Below, piece after piece: positions 1 through 11,315 of a stretch of DNA of 64,000 bases (the stretch's first letter is position 1; every line of letters starts with the position of its first letter). Origin of the DNA: Phocoena phocoena. Lineage: Eukaryota; Chordata; Mammalia; Artiodactyla; Phocoenidae. The stretch lies in assembly GCF_963924675.1 (NCBI RefSeq), contig NC_089232.1:35917312-35981311 (forward strand). The letters run 5' to 3'. A program made the position numbers and the translations under genes. Under the pieces are notes generated by a model. That model did no database searches, was not told the origin of the DNA, and saw nothing but the letters and a program-made list of their open reading frames with translations.

Positions 1-134
1 CTGGTGACCTTGCTTCTTGGCTTCTTATCCAGTTCCCTGGGCAGAAGTCCGAAGAAAACACTCCGGTCACACAATTGGTCTTTCATTAGCATCTTTTCTG
101 GCGGGGAGAATTTAGGACTGAAGCAACTGGAAAC

Positions 135-590
135 TAGATTCTTCGCCGCCAACCTCCCCGCCCCCGCCCCGGCCCCACCCCTGTTGGGCTTCTACTCCGG
201 CTCCAGGGGCCTGGAGGCTCCGTGCTAGGGGGAACCGGGTGCGAATTTGGTTTCCCGGGTGTTCTCCACCGCCGGCCAAGCCCCCAGCCTCCCCAGCCCC
301 GGTCCCAGGCCCACGGGAGAGTGGTCACGTTAATTGCTCCCGGGGCCTCCAGCACGCCCCGCGCCCCGCCCCCAGGGTGACCCCCACCTTTTCCTGTGCA
401 GCGGAGGGGCCTGCTGGGCGCGCCCCTTAAGTGGCGCTTGTCCTGGTCGTTCCTGGGGTGGTGCGTGGCTCCCCAGGGTGTGAAGCCCGAGCCTGGCCGC
501 ACAGCCTGTCTGAGAATGCTTCGGATGTCTCCCACTGCCCGCACCACGTTTGGAGTTGTTTCGCAGGCCCGCTGCTGGAGGAAGACACCC
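135..590. promoter_or_regulatory. CpG-rich block, possible promoter
   Basis: About 30 CpG dinucleotides lie in roughly 450 bp, against strong CpG depletion in the flanks. Runs of CCCCGCCCC (GC-box/Sp1-like) occur near 155-175 and 358-372, and GGGCGCGCCCC is near 416-426. In mammals such islands usually mark promoters. A consensus-like splice donor (GG/GTAAGA, GT at 753-754) lies just downstream on the + strand, which would suit a first exon, but no coding sequence is recognised and direction is not proven. The island may begin upstream of the window. Confidence 0.5.
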
Positions 591-1801
591 AATCTGTACT
601 GGAAAGAGAGATGGTCCAAAGAGCTGGCTCGCTCTCCAGCTACTCACTTCCTGGAAAACCACGTAAAAAGAGGAAAGAGATCTTCTCAGTCAATCAAAAA
701 GACAGTACTGATCAGGGACCCAAACTGTTAGAGCGGTGGTGGGAGAGCGTGGGTAAGAATACCAAACAAACAAAGGAAGAAGCCTACGGATAGTATCTTA
801 CTTACCGGGTAACCCCAGGGCAGTGACTGCCATGGTGGGCGGCACAAATCAATCAACCTGGGCTAGTTTAAGGTTTATGAACATCGACTTCTTATTCCCT
901 GGAATTCTAGAACTTTACAGCTATAGAAACCTTAGAGAACACCCATAATCACTGGCCCTCATTTTAAGGCAGAGACCTAGAGATTTAGGTGACTTGAGTA
1001 AGGCCATGCTGTTCCTGCTGTTAGTTAACGATGAGTCACACCTGGAGCCTAAGTCCTTAACTCTCCTTACACCTATTGTCAAATGAGCTTCTGCTCCCAG
1101 CCTCACCTGCCAGGTGGGGAGGCCATGAGTATGGTGTGAGCTCAAAGGAGCTGGTGTTAGGAAAGCATTCACCAAGTGAAGGGGTCTCCCTTAGGTTATG
1201 TAGAAACTTTATGTAGAAACAATTTTGTGTTTCAGCGGAAAACTAAATCATCTATGTGTATCATGCACACCCTCGAAGGTTATGAGATTCAAGCTCCGTC
1301 CATTGTCTTTAAGCTATTTTTCAACTCTGTAAATTGTATGTAATTGATAGATATGTATATCGTATCCTATCTGGTAGAGATTTGACTTCTTCGACTTGTT
1401 CCCACCCCCACTGCATTGGCAGGGAAAAAAACCCACTTCTGTCTTCATTTGCAATTCATCTCAACAGAACTTCCTGTAAATTTGTGGTGTTTCTACTTTT
1501 CCTTTGAACCAGTTATGAAACTGAGTAGGCCCCTGTGGGGCTCCTGGGCACAGAGCCTTTCTGTGTCCCGCTTCTCTTGATTGTAGGGAATAAGCCTCAG
1601 TCTCCAAGACCTTCCCTGAGTTCCAAAGGGTAGGTTCAAACAGTCGCTAAACAGGGAAGGGAGGGGATGCTGAGACAAGGGAGGAGTAGTCAAGAAACAA
1701 TAGTGCAGCCTTGGGGCAGGGTCCTGGTTCTGCCTTAAGGGAAACACATAACAATATCTTTGCACTCTTCCGCAGAACTAAAACCCCCAACAAATGGAAG
1801 A
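591..1801. other. No gene recognised; one weak MIR inside
   Basis: Mostly unique sequence. Around 930-1075 there is a weak match to the minus-strand MIR core (cattttaaggcagagacc, then gtgacttgagtaagg). The rest shows no long open frame, RNA gene or recognised repeat. Confidence 0.4.
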
Positions 1802-2122
1802 TGATAACTACCTGATGAAGCATTCTTCATTCCAGAGAGAAGGTAACCTTGAGAACCACAGAAGCTCATCAGGAGACCACCTGAGGCTAGATTAAAGGAA
1901 TGCAGGCTCTTCACACACCCTGATCCTTATCAGCAACCCCACCCTTGATCCATTGCTATAAACCGCCTCACCAAGTCCCCCTGGGACACACAGTTTTGAA
2001 GACATTAGCCTGCTGTGTCCCCTTTTGCCCGGCAAAGCAATAAGGCTATTCTTTTCTACCTCACCCAAAACTGCATCCAAGGTTCAACTTGGCACTGGTG
2101 CACAGAGGCTGAGTTTCGGCAT
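1802..2122 (+). repeat. Solo ERV-type LTR
   Basis: The layout is that of a retroviral LTR: start TGATAACTACC, TATAAA at 1957-1962, a variant polyadenylation signal AATAAG at 2039-2044 and a U5-like end near GGCATCA. No internal retroviral sequence follows, so this is a solo LTR. Subfamily not assigned. Confidence 0.65.
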
Positions 2123-3339
2123 CAGTCATAACATCTATCTGCCTGTTTCCATCATATCATTTGAGCAAAGTAAACTCTTTAACGTGTGTTCATTTTTTAT
2201 GGAAATCATGATTTTACCTTATAACAAAGTCGTACCTTGTCCCATTGTGTGGGGTGATGAGTAGCAGCTGATGGGTCTGTTTCTGTGTCCAAATGAATCC
2301 AAGAAGAGCTACACTTCTCTGAGTTTACAAGGGGGGACATTGTGTCCAGGGATGGCAGCTAGGGTGGCTGACCTGGGCCCTGCATCCCCACTCACTGATT
2401 GGAAGGTTATTCAGGAAAACTGGACATGGTTTAGGGTGGCTCTGACCTTCAAGGAAGGGAAGGGGGGTCTCTGTCATGGGCTGCCCTGCAGATGAACTCT
2501 GCACTCTCTTTTTCTGCCATTAAACAGCTACCTGAGTAGACATCACTTCATTTTTTCTTTCTTTACTGGTATTCATTAGATATTTTTAAATGTCTAATTG
2601 TGAGAACTTGTTCTAAGAAGCTTGAATTTTCATGCTGAGGCATGAAATTAGTGTCCAGTAACTCAAAGCCTGTCTGCTTCACTACTTAATTTAGAGATAT
2701 GCTGGTTGGTGCAAGGCTTCTAGTGCCAAAAGACATCATTTCTGAAGCCTCTTAGCCAAGCACAATGAAAAATATAACCATAAATACTCATTCCAATGAC
2801 TCCCCAGGCCATAGTCACAAAGCTTTTACACTGCATTTACTCAGGGCTCCCCAGCCAAAATCATCTCACTCATTCTTCTCCAGGGTCCTTGGAAATGTCT
2901 GCGTCCTCCCACCATATGCCTTACTGTGTACCCACTTCCTTGCCGGCCATGTATCTAGGTGCCAGGTTTAAGCTGTGGGCCATGATTTCCTGCAGTCGTT
3001 AAGCCTCTGGCTCCCTGGCTTTCCACGAGGTGATGTTCTAGCCAGAGGCCCTGGGGGCTGCAGCCTTGGAATTTGGGCTTTTACTCTAGGTGTTCCTTGC
3101 CACTGGGGTTCAGATGTCTAGGCAGAGCTGATGATTCTCTGGCCGTGGCCTGAAGGATGGATTTGCCAAGCTGATTTGCATGGTCTTAGAAGAATAGAGG
3201 GAGAAAGGTGGGAGTTCACAAATTGTAATTCTCCTCTCGCCCTTCACTCAGTCCACAGAGGCTGGTCCTGCTGCCAAAGGTCAGGCATGGACCACTCGCT
3301 AGCCAGTCCCTACCAGGATATGCTGTGAGGCCCCTACTT
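2123..3339. other. No gene recognised
   Basis: Unique-looking sequence without long open frames. A TA-rich segment lies at 2560-2700. I see no repeat family, RNA gene or exon that I can support here. Confidence 0.4.
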
Positions 3340-3436
3340 GTGTTTCTTGAAACTGGCTACAATATTAGAACTAACTGGGGATCTTTAGAAATACTGATGC
3401 CCAATCCCTGCCCCAGACAACTTAAATCTAGAGTTT
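3340..3436 (+). repeat. MER5A-like hAT remnant
   Basis: The order of motifs (aactaactggggatcttt, then atgcccaatccctgcccc) follows the middle of the MER5A non-autonomous hAT element. It is diverged and lacks recognisable ends. Confidence 0.4.
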
Positions 3437-3439
3437 TTT

Positions 3440-3600
3440 GTTGACCGTTGGTATTTTTTAATTGAGATATAATTTAGATATAACAAAGCACATGAATTGT
3501 AAATATACAGCTTGACGAATTTTTGCACCTGGGTAACTCCCACTGAGATCAGTATTCAAGATGTGGAAAGCTTCCAGTCCCTCTGGATTCTCCTTTCTGG
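3440..3600 (-). repeat. L1M 3' region fragment
   Basis: The motif tttaattgagatataattt and the following 150 bp match the antisense of the 3' part of old mammalian L1 elements. A similar motif recurs at 60505-60530. Confidence 0.5.
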
Positions 3601-3602
3601 CT

Positions 3603-3611
3603 TCTATCTAC

Positions 3612-3653
<42 letters not shown>

Positions 3654-3669
3654 GTCTGTCTGTCTATCT
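3603..3669. repeat. (TCTA)n microsatellite
   Basis: About eleven TATC/TCTA units are followed by TCTG units. Likely length-polymorphic. Confidence 0.95.
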
Positions 3670-3724
3670 CAAGGCCCATCAGATCAGAAGCAGGGGCAAC
3701 CAGCTCTTTTGAACTTTTCTAGTC

Positions 3725-4283
3725 CTCCCAACTGCTGGAGTAGGTGAGGAAAAAAAATCATCCTTCCCTCTATCCATCTTAGGTTCACTGGCTGGGGCTC
3801 TGTAAATTAGACTGAAAATGACAGAATAGTAAGAGAAAAACCAACACGTTTATTAACATGTGCATTGCACATACACTTGGAGCACACAGAGATGACAAAA
3901 GAACAAAAGATAAAATTTTAGAGAAGTCACAAGACAAAGGAAAAGGACTTTGAGGCAAAGGGCAAATAGTGGGAAGGCAGATATATGGGGAAACTACTGG
4001 AAGATAAGGACTAGTATTAGCAAGGTTTGTTTTGGAGATTCCTCTGGTGCTCAAGGTTGATAAGGGTTTAGAGTTGTCCCCAGTGATTAACTTCTGACCT
4101 TCCCGGAAGGGAGGGGAGGGGACATCTTTACAAATTTATATCCTACTTTTTTTGGCAAATAGGGGGAGGGCAGAGAGCTTTTCTTGTATCTGCTTCATCT
4201 CAATTGCCTTTAGCTCAAAATAATTCTTATGCCAAAATGGCATATTTTAGGGTGGCATAGCATGCAACCCTTCACAGGAAACC
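3725..4283 (-). repeat. ERVL/MaLR-class LTR, minus strand
   Basis: Read on the minus strand, it begins with a CCACCCTAAAATATGCCA-like motif and passes through a TAGGATATAAATTTG-like motif. A polyadenylation signal (TTTATT on +) lies at 3849-3854. It belongs to the same family and orientation as the copy at 7340-7895. No coding interior is recognised between them. Confidence 0.55.
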
Positions 4284-4608
4284 CATGTCAAGCACTCTGG
4301 GTCCACCTCTTGCGTCCCCTCACTTGGCTTGAGGGAGAGAGAAATGCCCAGGACTACAAGACAACTTTCTCCCTAGTATCTTCACTACTAACATTTAGAA
4401 CAAGTTGCTTGAAGATGAGTGCCTGATGGGATCAGAAGGACAGAACTTAGCAGGTTTTCTGTTTGTTTGTTTGTTTGTTTAATTTTAGGGTTTCGGGGCC
4501 TTGGTTGTTTTTGTTTTTCAGTTTAAAAGCCCTGCCTAGAAGGTCCAGTACATTCCTTTGAAAAGAGTCAGCCACTTTTTAAATATGGGGGCTTCAGCTG
4601 TGCTTAAC
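4284..4608. other. No gene recognised; short (TTTG)n
   Basis: Unique sequence with a short TTTG run near 4460-4481. No exon or RNA gene seen. Confidence 0.4.
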
Positions 4609-4622
4609 AGAAGTAAAGTTCC

Positions 4623-4973
4623 GGGCTTCCCTGGTGGCACTGTGGTTAAGAATCCGCCTGCCAGTGCAGGTGACATGGGTTCGAGTCCTGGTCCGGGAAG
4701 ATCCCACATGCTGCGGAGCAACCAAGCCCGTGCGCCACAACTACTGAGGCTGCGCTCTAGAGCCCATGAGCCACAACTACTGAGCCCAAGTGCCACAACT
4801 ATTGTAGCCCGCATGCCTAGAGCCCGTGCATTGCAACAAGAGAGGCCACCACAGTGAGAAGGCTGCGCACAGCAACGAAGAGTAGCCCCCGCTCGCCACA
4901 GCTAGAGAAAGCCCGCGCACAGCAACAAAGACCCAACACAGCCAAAATAAATAAATAAATAAAATTTAAAAAA
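4623..4973 (+). mobile_element. tRNA-derived SINE (CHR family, long form)
   Basis: It starts GGGCTTCCCTGGTGGCACTG with tRNA-like A-box, and a B-box GGTTCGAGTCC. The body ends in the AAATAAATAAAT tail. It is flanked by target-site duplications agaagtaaagt(t/c)cc at 4609-4622 and 4974-4987 (13/14 identical). Confidence 0.95.
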
Positions 4974-5004
4974 AGAAGTAAAGTCCCTTATGTCCTCCCT
5001 CATA

Positions 5005-5655
5005 CTATTATGTGTGTGGTAAATATATACATAAGATAAAATTTATCATTTTAACCATTTTTAAGCATACAGTTCAGTGGCATTAAGTATCTTCACAGTG
5101 TTGTGAAAACCATCACCACTATCAAACTTCTAGAACTTTTTCAGCATACTAAACTGAAATGGTACCCATCAAATTATAACTCCCCTTTTCCCCCTCCCTC
5201 AAGCCCCTGGGAACCACTATTCTACTTTCTGTCTCTATGAATTTGCCTATTCTAAGTGGAATCATACAATATTTGTTCTTTTGTGTCTGGCTTATTTCAC
5301 TTAGCATAATGCCCTCAAGCTTCATCCATGTTGTAGGCATGTGTCAGAATTTCATTCCCATTTTTTTTTTTCTTTTTGGTCGCACCATGTGGCTTGTGGG
5401 ATTTTAGTTTCCCAGCCAGGGATCGAACCCACACCTTCAGCAATGAAAGCATGGAGTCTTAACCACTGGACCACCAGGGAATTCCCAGAATTTCATTCCT
5501 TTTTAAGGCTGAATAATATTCCATTGTATGGATATACCACACCTTGTTCACCCATTCATGTGGGACATTGATTATTTCTACCTTTTGGTTATGGTGACTA
5601 ATGCTGCTCTGAATGTTGCCATACGAGCAGCAGTTCAAATGCTGTAGCATCCATA
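5005..5655 (-). repeat. L1 ORF2 C-terminus and 3' region, split by a SINE
   Basis: The minus-strand translation contains WYIHTMEYYSALKRNEI (from about 5535) and, across the inserted SINE, TWMKLEGIMLSEISQTQKN (about 5290-5335). Both are hallmarks of the C-terminal end of LINE-1 ORF2, whose full protein is about 1275 residues; only the last few dozen survive. The 3' untranslated part continues to about 5005. A dead, 5'-truncated copy. Confidence 0.85.
5359..5485 (-). mobile_element. tRNA-derived SINE (compact form) nested in L1
   Basis: The minus-strand head GGAATTCCCTGGTGGTCCAG and tRNA-like B-box (GGTTCGATCCC type) are clear. Perfect 14-bp target-site duplications cagaatttcattcc lie at 5345-5358 and 5486-5499, so it inserted into an existing L1. 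Confidence 0.95.
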
Positions 5656-7339
5656 TTTTTTTCAATGCCCCTTTGCTGATTCTAACATGCAGCAGGGTTG
5701 AGACTCCCGCATGGTTTGGAGGTTCCTGAGCTGGCCTTGTTCTCAAAGTCAGGCTTCCTCATAGGGCAGCTGGGGAAGCCATGAGGACACAGAATCAGAC
5801 AAACCTTTGTTCCATCAGGGTTTCTCATTGATCCCAGGTCACGTTCAGTGCTGCCTCCGTGGAGGTGGCGTCCTGTTGGTGTTCCTGTCTTCCTTTCTAA
5901 TCAGCTGCCTCAGTGACCCTGAGCTCCTGGGCCTTCTTGCAAATTGGTCCCCTCTTTTCCTGGAGATCAACTCCACATGTGAAGAGGGGGTGGAGGCCTT
6001 TGTTTTCTACAAAAGATCTTGCTGCACCCTTTCCTCCAGGGCAGGGAGCATCTCTTAGTTTTTACATTTGCATGACCAAGAGGAGACACTCCAAGTTATC
6101 TCCTTAGAACAAAGAAAATCTGCCCCAAGATGACTTCCTGCTTCTACCAAGCCTCAGAAGCAGCTGTCAGCCCTTAAATTGCTGCTTCAAGGACTAAAAT
6201 AAATCAGTCCTGCTTAGCCAAACACCCCGTAATATTCACAGGCCTGCCAGGTGACAGGATCTGGCTTTGCGTCTGAAGTGCATAGAGCAGCATGGGCAGA
6301 GGTTACTTGGGTGTGCAGGGGCCACTTTGCCATGTGGGCTGGGGACAGGTCCATTTCACTCTACCCCGAGGGGTCCACAGCGTGGCTCACAGGGTAGTAA
6401 GGACTTCAGGGGTTACCCTAGGGCTGCGACCTCAGGCTCTGGCAGGAGTGGCAGTATCAATGCTCACCTTGGCTTTGAGGGCCAAGAGTGAGCTCATGTG
6501 CTCCTCTGGGGCCTCCAAAAATTGGCACTGGAGGAGGCCAACGTTCTGGGTTCTTCAAGTGGCACCTGTGCCAAGGATTTTTGAGTTTTGACTGCTCAGG
6601 GGGTCTTCTTAGGGCCTCTGGTCTGAAGAGACCTTGGCAAACTCTGATTCACCCAGATAATTCTCAAAATCAATAAATAGTGAGACTGATTCTTACAAAA
6701 GTAGTTTCAAATCTTCCCATTTTCCAGAGTTACAGTTAGTTTGAGTCTCATGCTCCCCAACTCTTCCTGCTCTGAGGGTGCTGATAGAAAGTGAAATGGT
6801 CAGGATTCCGAAAGCAAGGCCAGCCCCTAGAGAGTGTTTATGCAAATGGCAACTGTAAGCCCCAGAGCAAGGAGCTAGACTTCTCAAGACTTTCCAGCCT
6901 TCTGGTTTGCATAAAGCGGTTCTTGTCCTGAGGATGAACCTGTAAGGCAGAAAGAGCTAAGGAAATCTGGGGCTAACATCTTCTCTAGAAGGTTTTCAAG
7001 GTCAAGGTCTTTCTAATGAGAGCCATCCAGCTATTCAGGAATAACTGCCTTCTCGTCATCAAAACAGGAGCTGGAGCCCTGAAGAGGGAGGCAGGCACAG
7101 GGCCTGGTCTACCCTGGCTGAGAATGGGGTGCTGGAGACTCACAAGCTCTTTACGTTCACCTTCTCCATGCCAGGCTCTGTTCCCCAACAAACTTCAAGG
7201 GAGGACCTATTTTGTGCAAGTCACACTCCTGGGCCCTGAGGGACACAGAATGAGATAAAGCAATGTGAAATTTACTATCTGGTAAAGGAGAGACTCAGGC
7301 ATACAAAGTAAGGAATCAATGCCCCAAAAGAAGTATAGG
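5656..7339. other. No gene recognised
   Basis: About 1.7 kb of unique-looking sequence. Moderate GC near 6260-6480 gives chance open frames up to 99 residues in overlapping frames, with no start context, domain or splice structure that I can support. Confidence 0.4.
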
Positions 7340-7895
7340 GGAGGAAAGACTTTCCCTGTACCCTCCTAGGTTCATTAGCTGCATCTATGAAATAAACAGG
7401 AAATGGACAACAGGCAAATTAACAGGAGAAAAGATATACAAATTCATTATCTTTTCGTATTAGGTGGATGGGGCATGATAGGGGGAAAAGTGAATACCCA
7501 AAAAAGTGGTGGGATTTGAGACTTTATGTGTCCTCTTAATAGGGGAAGGGAAGGGGTGTACAGGTCCCTTAGGGGAGAGTAAATTATTTTAAGGAAAGAT
7601 AAATGGGCCCTTAGAAGAACAGATGAGAGATAAGACTGTAACAAAGTTTGTCAGGGTGTGATGTGGACTTCCACTCTCCTTTCCTGTGGTGAGAGTTGAT
7701 CTTCCTAGGTTAATGAAAATGCCTTCCTGGGGGAGGAGATTTATGACAATTGAGCTCTTTTTGGAGGATCTGTCTTTAGGCAGATAAGAGGAGTTCAGAG
7801 AAAGCCTCTCTCTGCATTTCAACTGGCTTCAACTCAAAATAATCAATATAAGCAGTATATCTTGGGGTGGCATGTCCTGAACTCCTTCAAAAGCA
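7340..7895 (-). repeat. ERVL/MaLR-class LTR, minus strand
   Basis: It shares with 3725-4283 the ends (ACTCAAAATAAT then GGGGTGGCATG on +) and a GGGAAGGGAAGGGG-like purine block. The minus-strand polyadenylation signal is decayed near 7440-7450. Diverged from the other copy, consistent with independent old insertions. Confidence 0.5.
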
Positions 7896-8029
7896 TGAGT
7901 AGAGAATGCAGAAGTTACCCTCCAGCTGTGTGGGATGTTCTTTGGTTAAGGCTGCTGCCCTGTTTGATCCAACTTTGGTATTCTTTTAAATAACGGCAGA
8001 AACTCACAACATAAAATTTTATTAGGGTC

Positions 8030-8215
8030 AACTGTGTGCTAAACACTCCAAATGCATTAATCTGTTTAGTTGATATAACAACACTAAGAGGAAAGTATTA
8101 TTATCTTTGTTTTACACATGAGGTTAAATGCTGTTTAGAGATGTCAGATGCTATTCCTGAGAAGGTCCACCTGGTAAGAGGGAAGCCAGAATTTGAGTCC
8201 AGCTTGGTCCAGTTC
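8030..8215 (-). repeat. MIR
   Basis: Follows the MIR antisense core: tgtgtgctaaacactcc, then atctttgttttacacatgag, then a tttgagtcc motif. An ancient tRNA-derived SINE of mammals. Confidence 0.75.
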
Positions 8216-8684
8216 TAAAGCTTGACTTGTTAGTGTGATGCTTGCTAGACTTCCAGATGCATCGACAGGCACAATGAACAGACCTCTGAAGAAGTGGGCG
8301 TTGATTCTGGTTTCAGTACTATCCAGTTTGTGGACTTATGTCAGTACTTTGTCCCTAGGCCTTCGGTTTCCCCCTCACTTGTTTTAATGGTTAAACCAGA
8401 TGACTACAAATGTGCCTCCCATTTCTAAAATTCTCTCGATCTAGGGTTTTCAAGTTCCTGAAATGAAACCATCTTATGCTCACTCTTTTAAGTGCCTAAA
8501 TCCCAAAGGACATTTAGGAGGCAAGTAAGCTGCTGTTGTGCTCATGCCTCTTGGACTTCTGGGAAGGATGCTAAAAATGTCTGAGTGCTGTGACAGGGGA
8601 CAGAGGCAGGGGTACAGAAGTAGGGAGCCACGATCACGTTTGAAACGAACTCAACAAACTTACTCTTTTACACAGCGTGTATTA
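8216..8684. other. No gene recognised
   Basis: Unique sequence between a MIR and an LTR-like repeat. No exon, RNA gene or long open frame seen. Confidence 0.35.
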
Positions 8685-9085
8685 GGGTTGACCACTATGT
8701 CAAACAGCCCCATATTTCAATGACTTAACCCAAGGAAAGTTTATTTCTCACTTTGGAACAGTCCAACCCAAGTGTCCTAGTTCTATGGCTCTCCTCTCAA
8801 GGGCTTCTCAGGAATCCAGGCTCTTCCTGTTTGCGGCTCTGCCTGACTCCTAGGCCCTGAAAGTACTTTGCTTCCAGTTGTAGAGAATCACATGAGAGGC
8901 TTTTAGGGTGCAAGAAGTAGCATGTCTCACCTCTACCCCATTCCATGGGCCAGAATTGGTCACATGATCCCACCTAACTTCCTAGGAGAAGTTAGGAAAT
9001 ATAGTCTCACTGTGTGCCCCAAAGGAAACTGATCTTGATGAATACATTGTAGTCTCTACAGAAGTCCATAAGTAGTCAAGTCAAT
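8685..9085. repeat. Interspersed repeat, LTR-like class
   Basis: Motifs such as gtttatttctcac and attggtcacatgatcccac are shared in order with the repeat at 36990-37400 (tggccaaacctagtcatatgg, then gggaaatgtagtct). This marks a dispersed family; subfamily not assigned. Confidence 0.45.
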
Positions 9086-9302
9086 CTTAACAAAGAAAAC
9101 AGGGAACTTACCCTACCGGTCATGGAGATGCTCCACTGCTGTCCTCTTTGGGCTGTCCATGTCTGTTTTCCCACCATGACTGCTCATAGTATTAACCCGG
9201 TGTCCCTGGGTGGAAATAAAGAGAACCCCTTTCCTTCTTTCATTCTCTAAGAGAACGTAATAGGACTTTCTTAGTGTCTTGTCCTGGGATCAAAGGTAAT
9301 AA
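9086..9302. other. No gene recognised
   Basis: Short unique stretch. An AATAAA on the + strand near 9216-9222 has no transcript evidence around it. Confidence 0.3.
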
Positions 9303-9375
9303 TAATAATGCTAACTAGCATTTATTGAGCACACCTCATATATCAGGAACTTACACACATTTTCTTAGAGTCGGG
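9303..9375 (-). repeat. MIR fragment
   Basis: actagcatttattgagcac followed by a caggaacttacacac motif matches the MIR antisense end. Confidence 0.65.
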
Positions 9376-9424
9376 GCAAATCTCAAGGTCTGGATGACAT
9401 ATGCGGAATTGAATAATTCCATTT

Positions 9425-9641
9425 ATTTTTTAAGTTAATTAATTGTTTTATTTATTTGGCTGTGTCAGGTCTTAAATGCGGCACATGAGATCATCACTGT
9501 GGCATGTGCGACCTTTCATTGTGGTGCTCCGTCTTAGTTGCCCCACGGCATGTGGGATCTTAGTTCCCTGACCAGGGATCGAACCTGCGTCCCCTGCATT
9601 GGAAGGTGGATTCTTAACCACTGAACCACAAGGGAAGTCCC
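9425..9641 (-). mobile_element. tRNA-derived SINE (compact form)
   Basis: The minus-strand head GGGACTTCCCTTGTGGTTCAG and B-box region are present. Imperfect target-site duplications (a-ttgaataattccattt and a-ctgaataatgtcattt) lie at 9408-9424 and 9642-9658. Confidence 0.9.
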
Positions 9642-9659
9642 ACTGAATAATGTCATTTA

Positions 9660-9844
9660 ATTTACCTTTTCTATAAATGGCTTTAATGTCTATTTTTAAT
9701 GCTCATTCTGCTGGGTGGCAGAAACTTAATTTCACTTGATTTGGCCCTTGCTCTATCCCAGGTTTTGTCTACGTTTCCAGATGACGGGGAGTAGCTGGGA
9801 TTCAACGTCCTGGCATCTACCATTACATCCTGTCAAGTGACAAA
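9660..9844. other. No gene recognised
   Basis: Unique spacer between a SINE and an LTR. Confidence 0.3.
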
Positions 9845-10560
9845 AGTAAAAAAAATTCGAGTCTGATGTCCCTTACTCAAGGGAAACCAATCCACAGACT
9901 GGGAGAGTGCAGTGACTCACAAGCAGGGGAGCACTCTTGCGGAGGATGTTTGGACGAAAGCGAGTTTATAGAGCGTTAGAAGAGGCAGTGCAGAAACAGG
10001 GCATGATTGGCTAAGGGGTCAGAGCTCCCCTTATAAGGCGAGCAGGTCTTGTTTTCTAGGGTGAGATCAGCTGGCTAAAGCCGAGCTGGAGGACTGTGGT
10101 TGGCAGGTACTAGGATTCCGTGCGGGAACTTAGATTTAGATTTGTGTCATGGGTGGGGCCCCTGGGGTGGCGTCCTTTCTGTGGGTCATGATATGCAAAT
10201 TAACGTTATCAATCCGAATTACCAGACTTGACATTCCATCAAGCCTCGGCCTGCTTTGCCCCTTTGCTCCACACCTTAAAGCCATGTTTCTCTCTGGTGC
10301 CTCAAAACCACCTCCCACTTCACCAAGTGAACCACACACCTCACCTTCCTGCCGGGCACTTCTGTCTGACAAATTCCTCAGCCCCTGAGTGGGGAGGACA
10401 CCACCACCTCTCCTCCAGGAGGGTGGAGGGGAGAGGGGGGAAGCCCCTTTCTCAGGGACCTACTACCTATGTTTTGCCTCCCCTCTGCTTCTCTCCTCCC
10501 TTCCAGGGTTTTGATAATCCTTAGTTCTCAGTTTTTCCATTTCTAATATTTATGGCGCAA
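9845..10560 (-). repeat. Probable ERV LTR, minus strand
   Basis: Read on the minus strand there is a CCAAT box (ATTGG on + at 10006-10010) and a TATAAA (TTTATA on + at 9965-9970) 36 bp downstream. This is followed by an R/U5-like segment with a near polyadenylation signal and a T-run on + at about 9848-9856. The promoter spacing is typical of gammaretrovirus-like LTRs. No viral coding sequence adjoins it. Outer edges are uncertain. Confidence 0.5.
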
Positions 10561-11305
10561 ACTTCATGCTTCAATTATTCAAGGGTTAAATTTTTGCAGT
10601 TCAAAAGGCTTCATTCTTACCAGTCCTAAGTAGTTTTCTGGTTTTTCTGCTTTATCACTCTTCCCCTGAGGCAATAAATGCTACTGACTTCAAGGCCATA
10701 AGGAAAGACTACAGACAGAATCAGGAGTAGGGCAAGGGACACTAGGAAATAAACATAGGGGGGAAAATTGTCAATTTCTCAAAATATTTTTCTGTCCCAA
10801 TCTCACTTAAGTCTCAGTGACCACCTTATGTTACAGTGGTGATACACCCATTTCTATCTCTATTTAACAGATGAAAACACTAAGCTTTATTTTTAAGATC
10901 TATTTTGCCAGGAGACTTTTTGGTGTATGGTGGGTGAAAAGTTTAAAGATCATTTTGAATTGGTAAAAAATTAGAAGGTCTGTTTGAAAGCTATGCAGCG
11001 TTATTGCTTTTAAGCGCCAACATAAACTAACCAGTATGAAATCTGGCCTAATGGAGACAAGTCTTAGACTTTCTTTAACAAATACCTAAGGCACACTTGA
11101 AATTTGTAAGATGCCTATTATTTGGAATGGATAAAACAAAAGGTTTGAGAACTATCCTCTTAATTGAGTTTAACTCCCTCTTGCAATCTCATCTAATGAT
11201 TAGCTTATTTTAAAAATCCTCTTATTTACGAACAGTATGAATGTAAAGTTCACTTAATCATTCAATAAACATTGATTGAGACCATTTCCAGGCCCATGTG
11301 TAAAG
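10561..11305. other. No gene recognised; MIR-like piece inside
   Basis: A weak MIR antisense piece lies at about 10795-10890 (ctatttaacagatgaaaacac). A short piece resembling an L2/MIR end (cattcaataaacattgattgag) is at 11259-11282. The remainder is unique and AT-rich. Confidence 0.4.
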
Positions 11306-11315
11306 AGTAATTAGT

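Noticed and set aside
431..793. 120-residue frame ending in a Lys/Arg-rich patch (GKPRKKRK) beside the first CpG block
   Set aside because: Not recognised and not shown to be conserved; it may overlap a non-coding first exon.
4623..4720. tRNA-like A and B boxes in SINE heads
   Set aside because: They are part of tRNA-derived SINEs; no cloverleaf with intact anticodon arm and acceptor stem was found.
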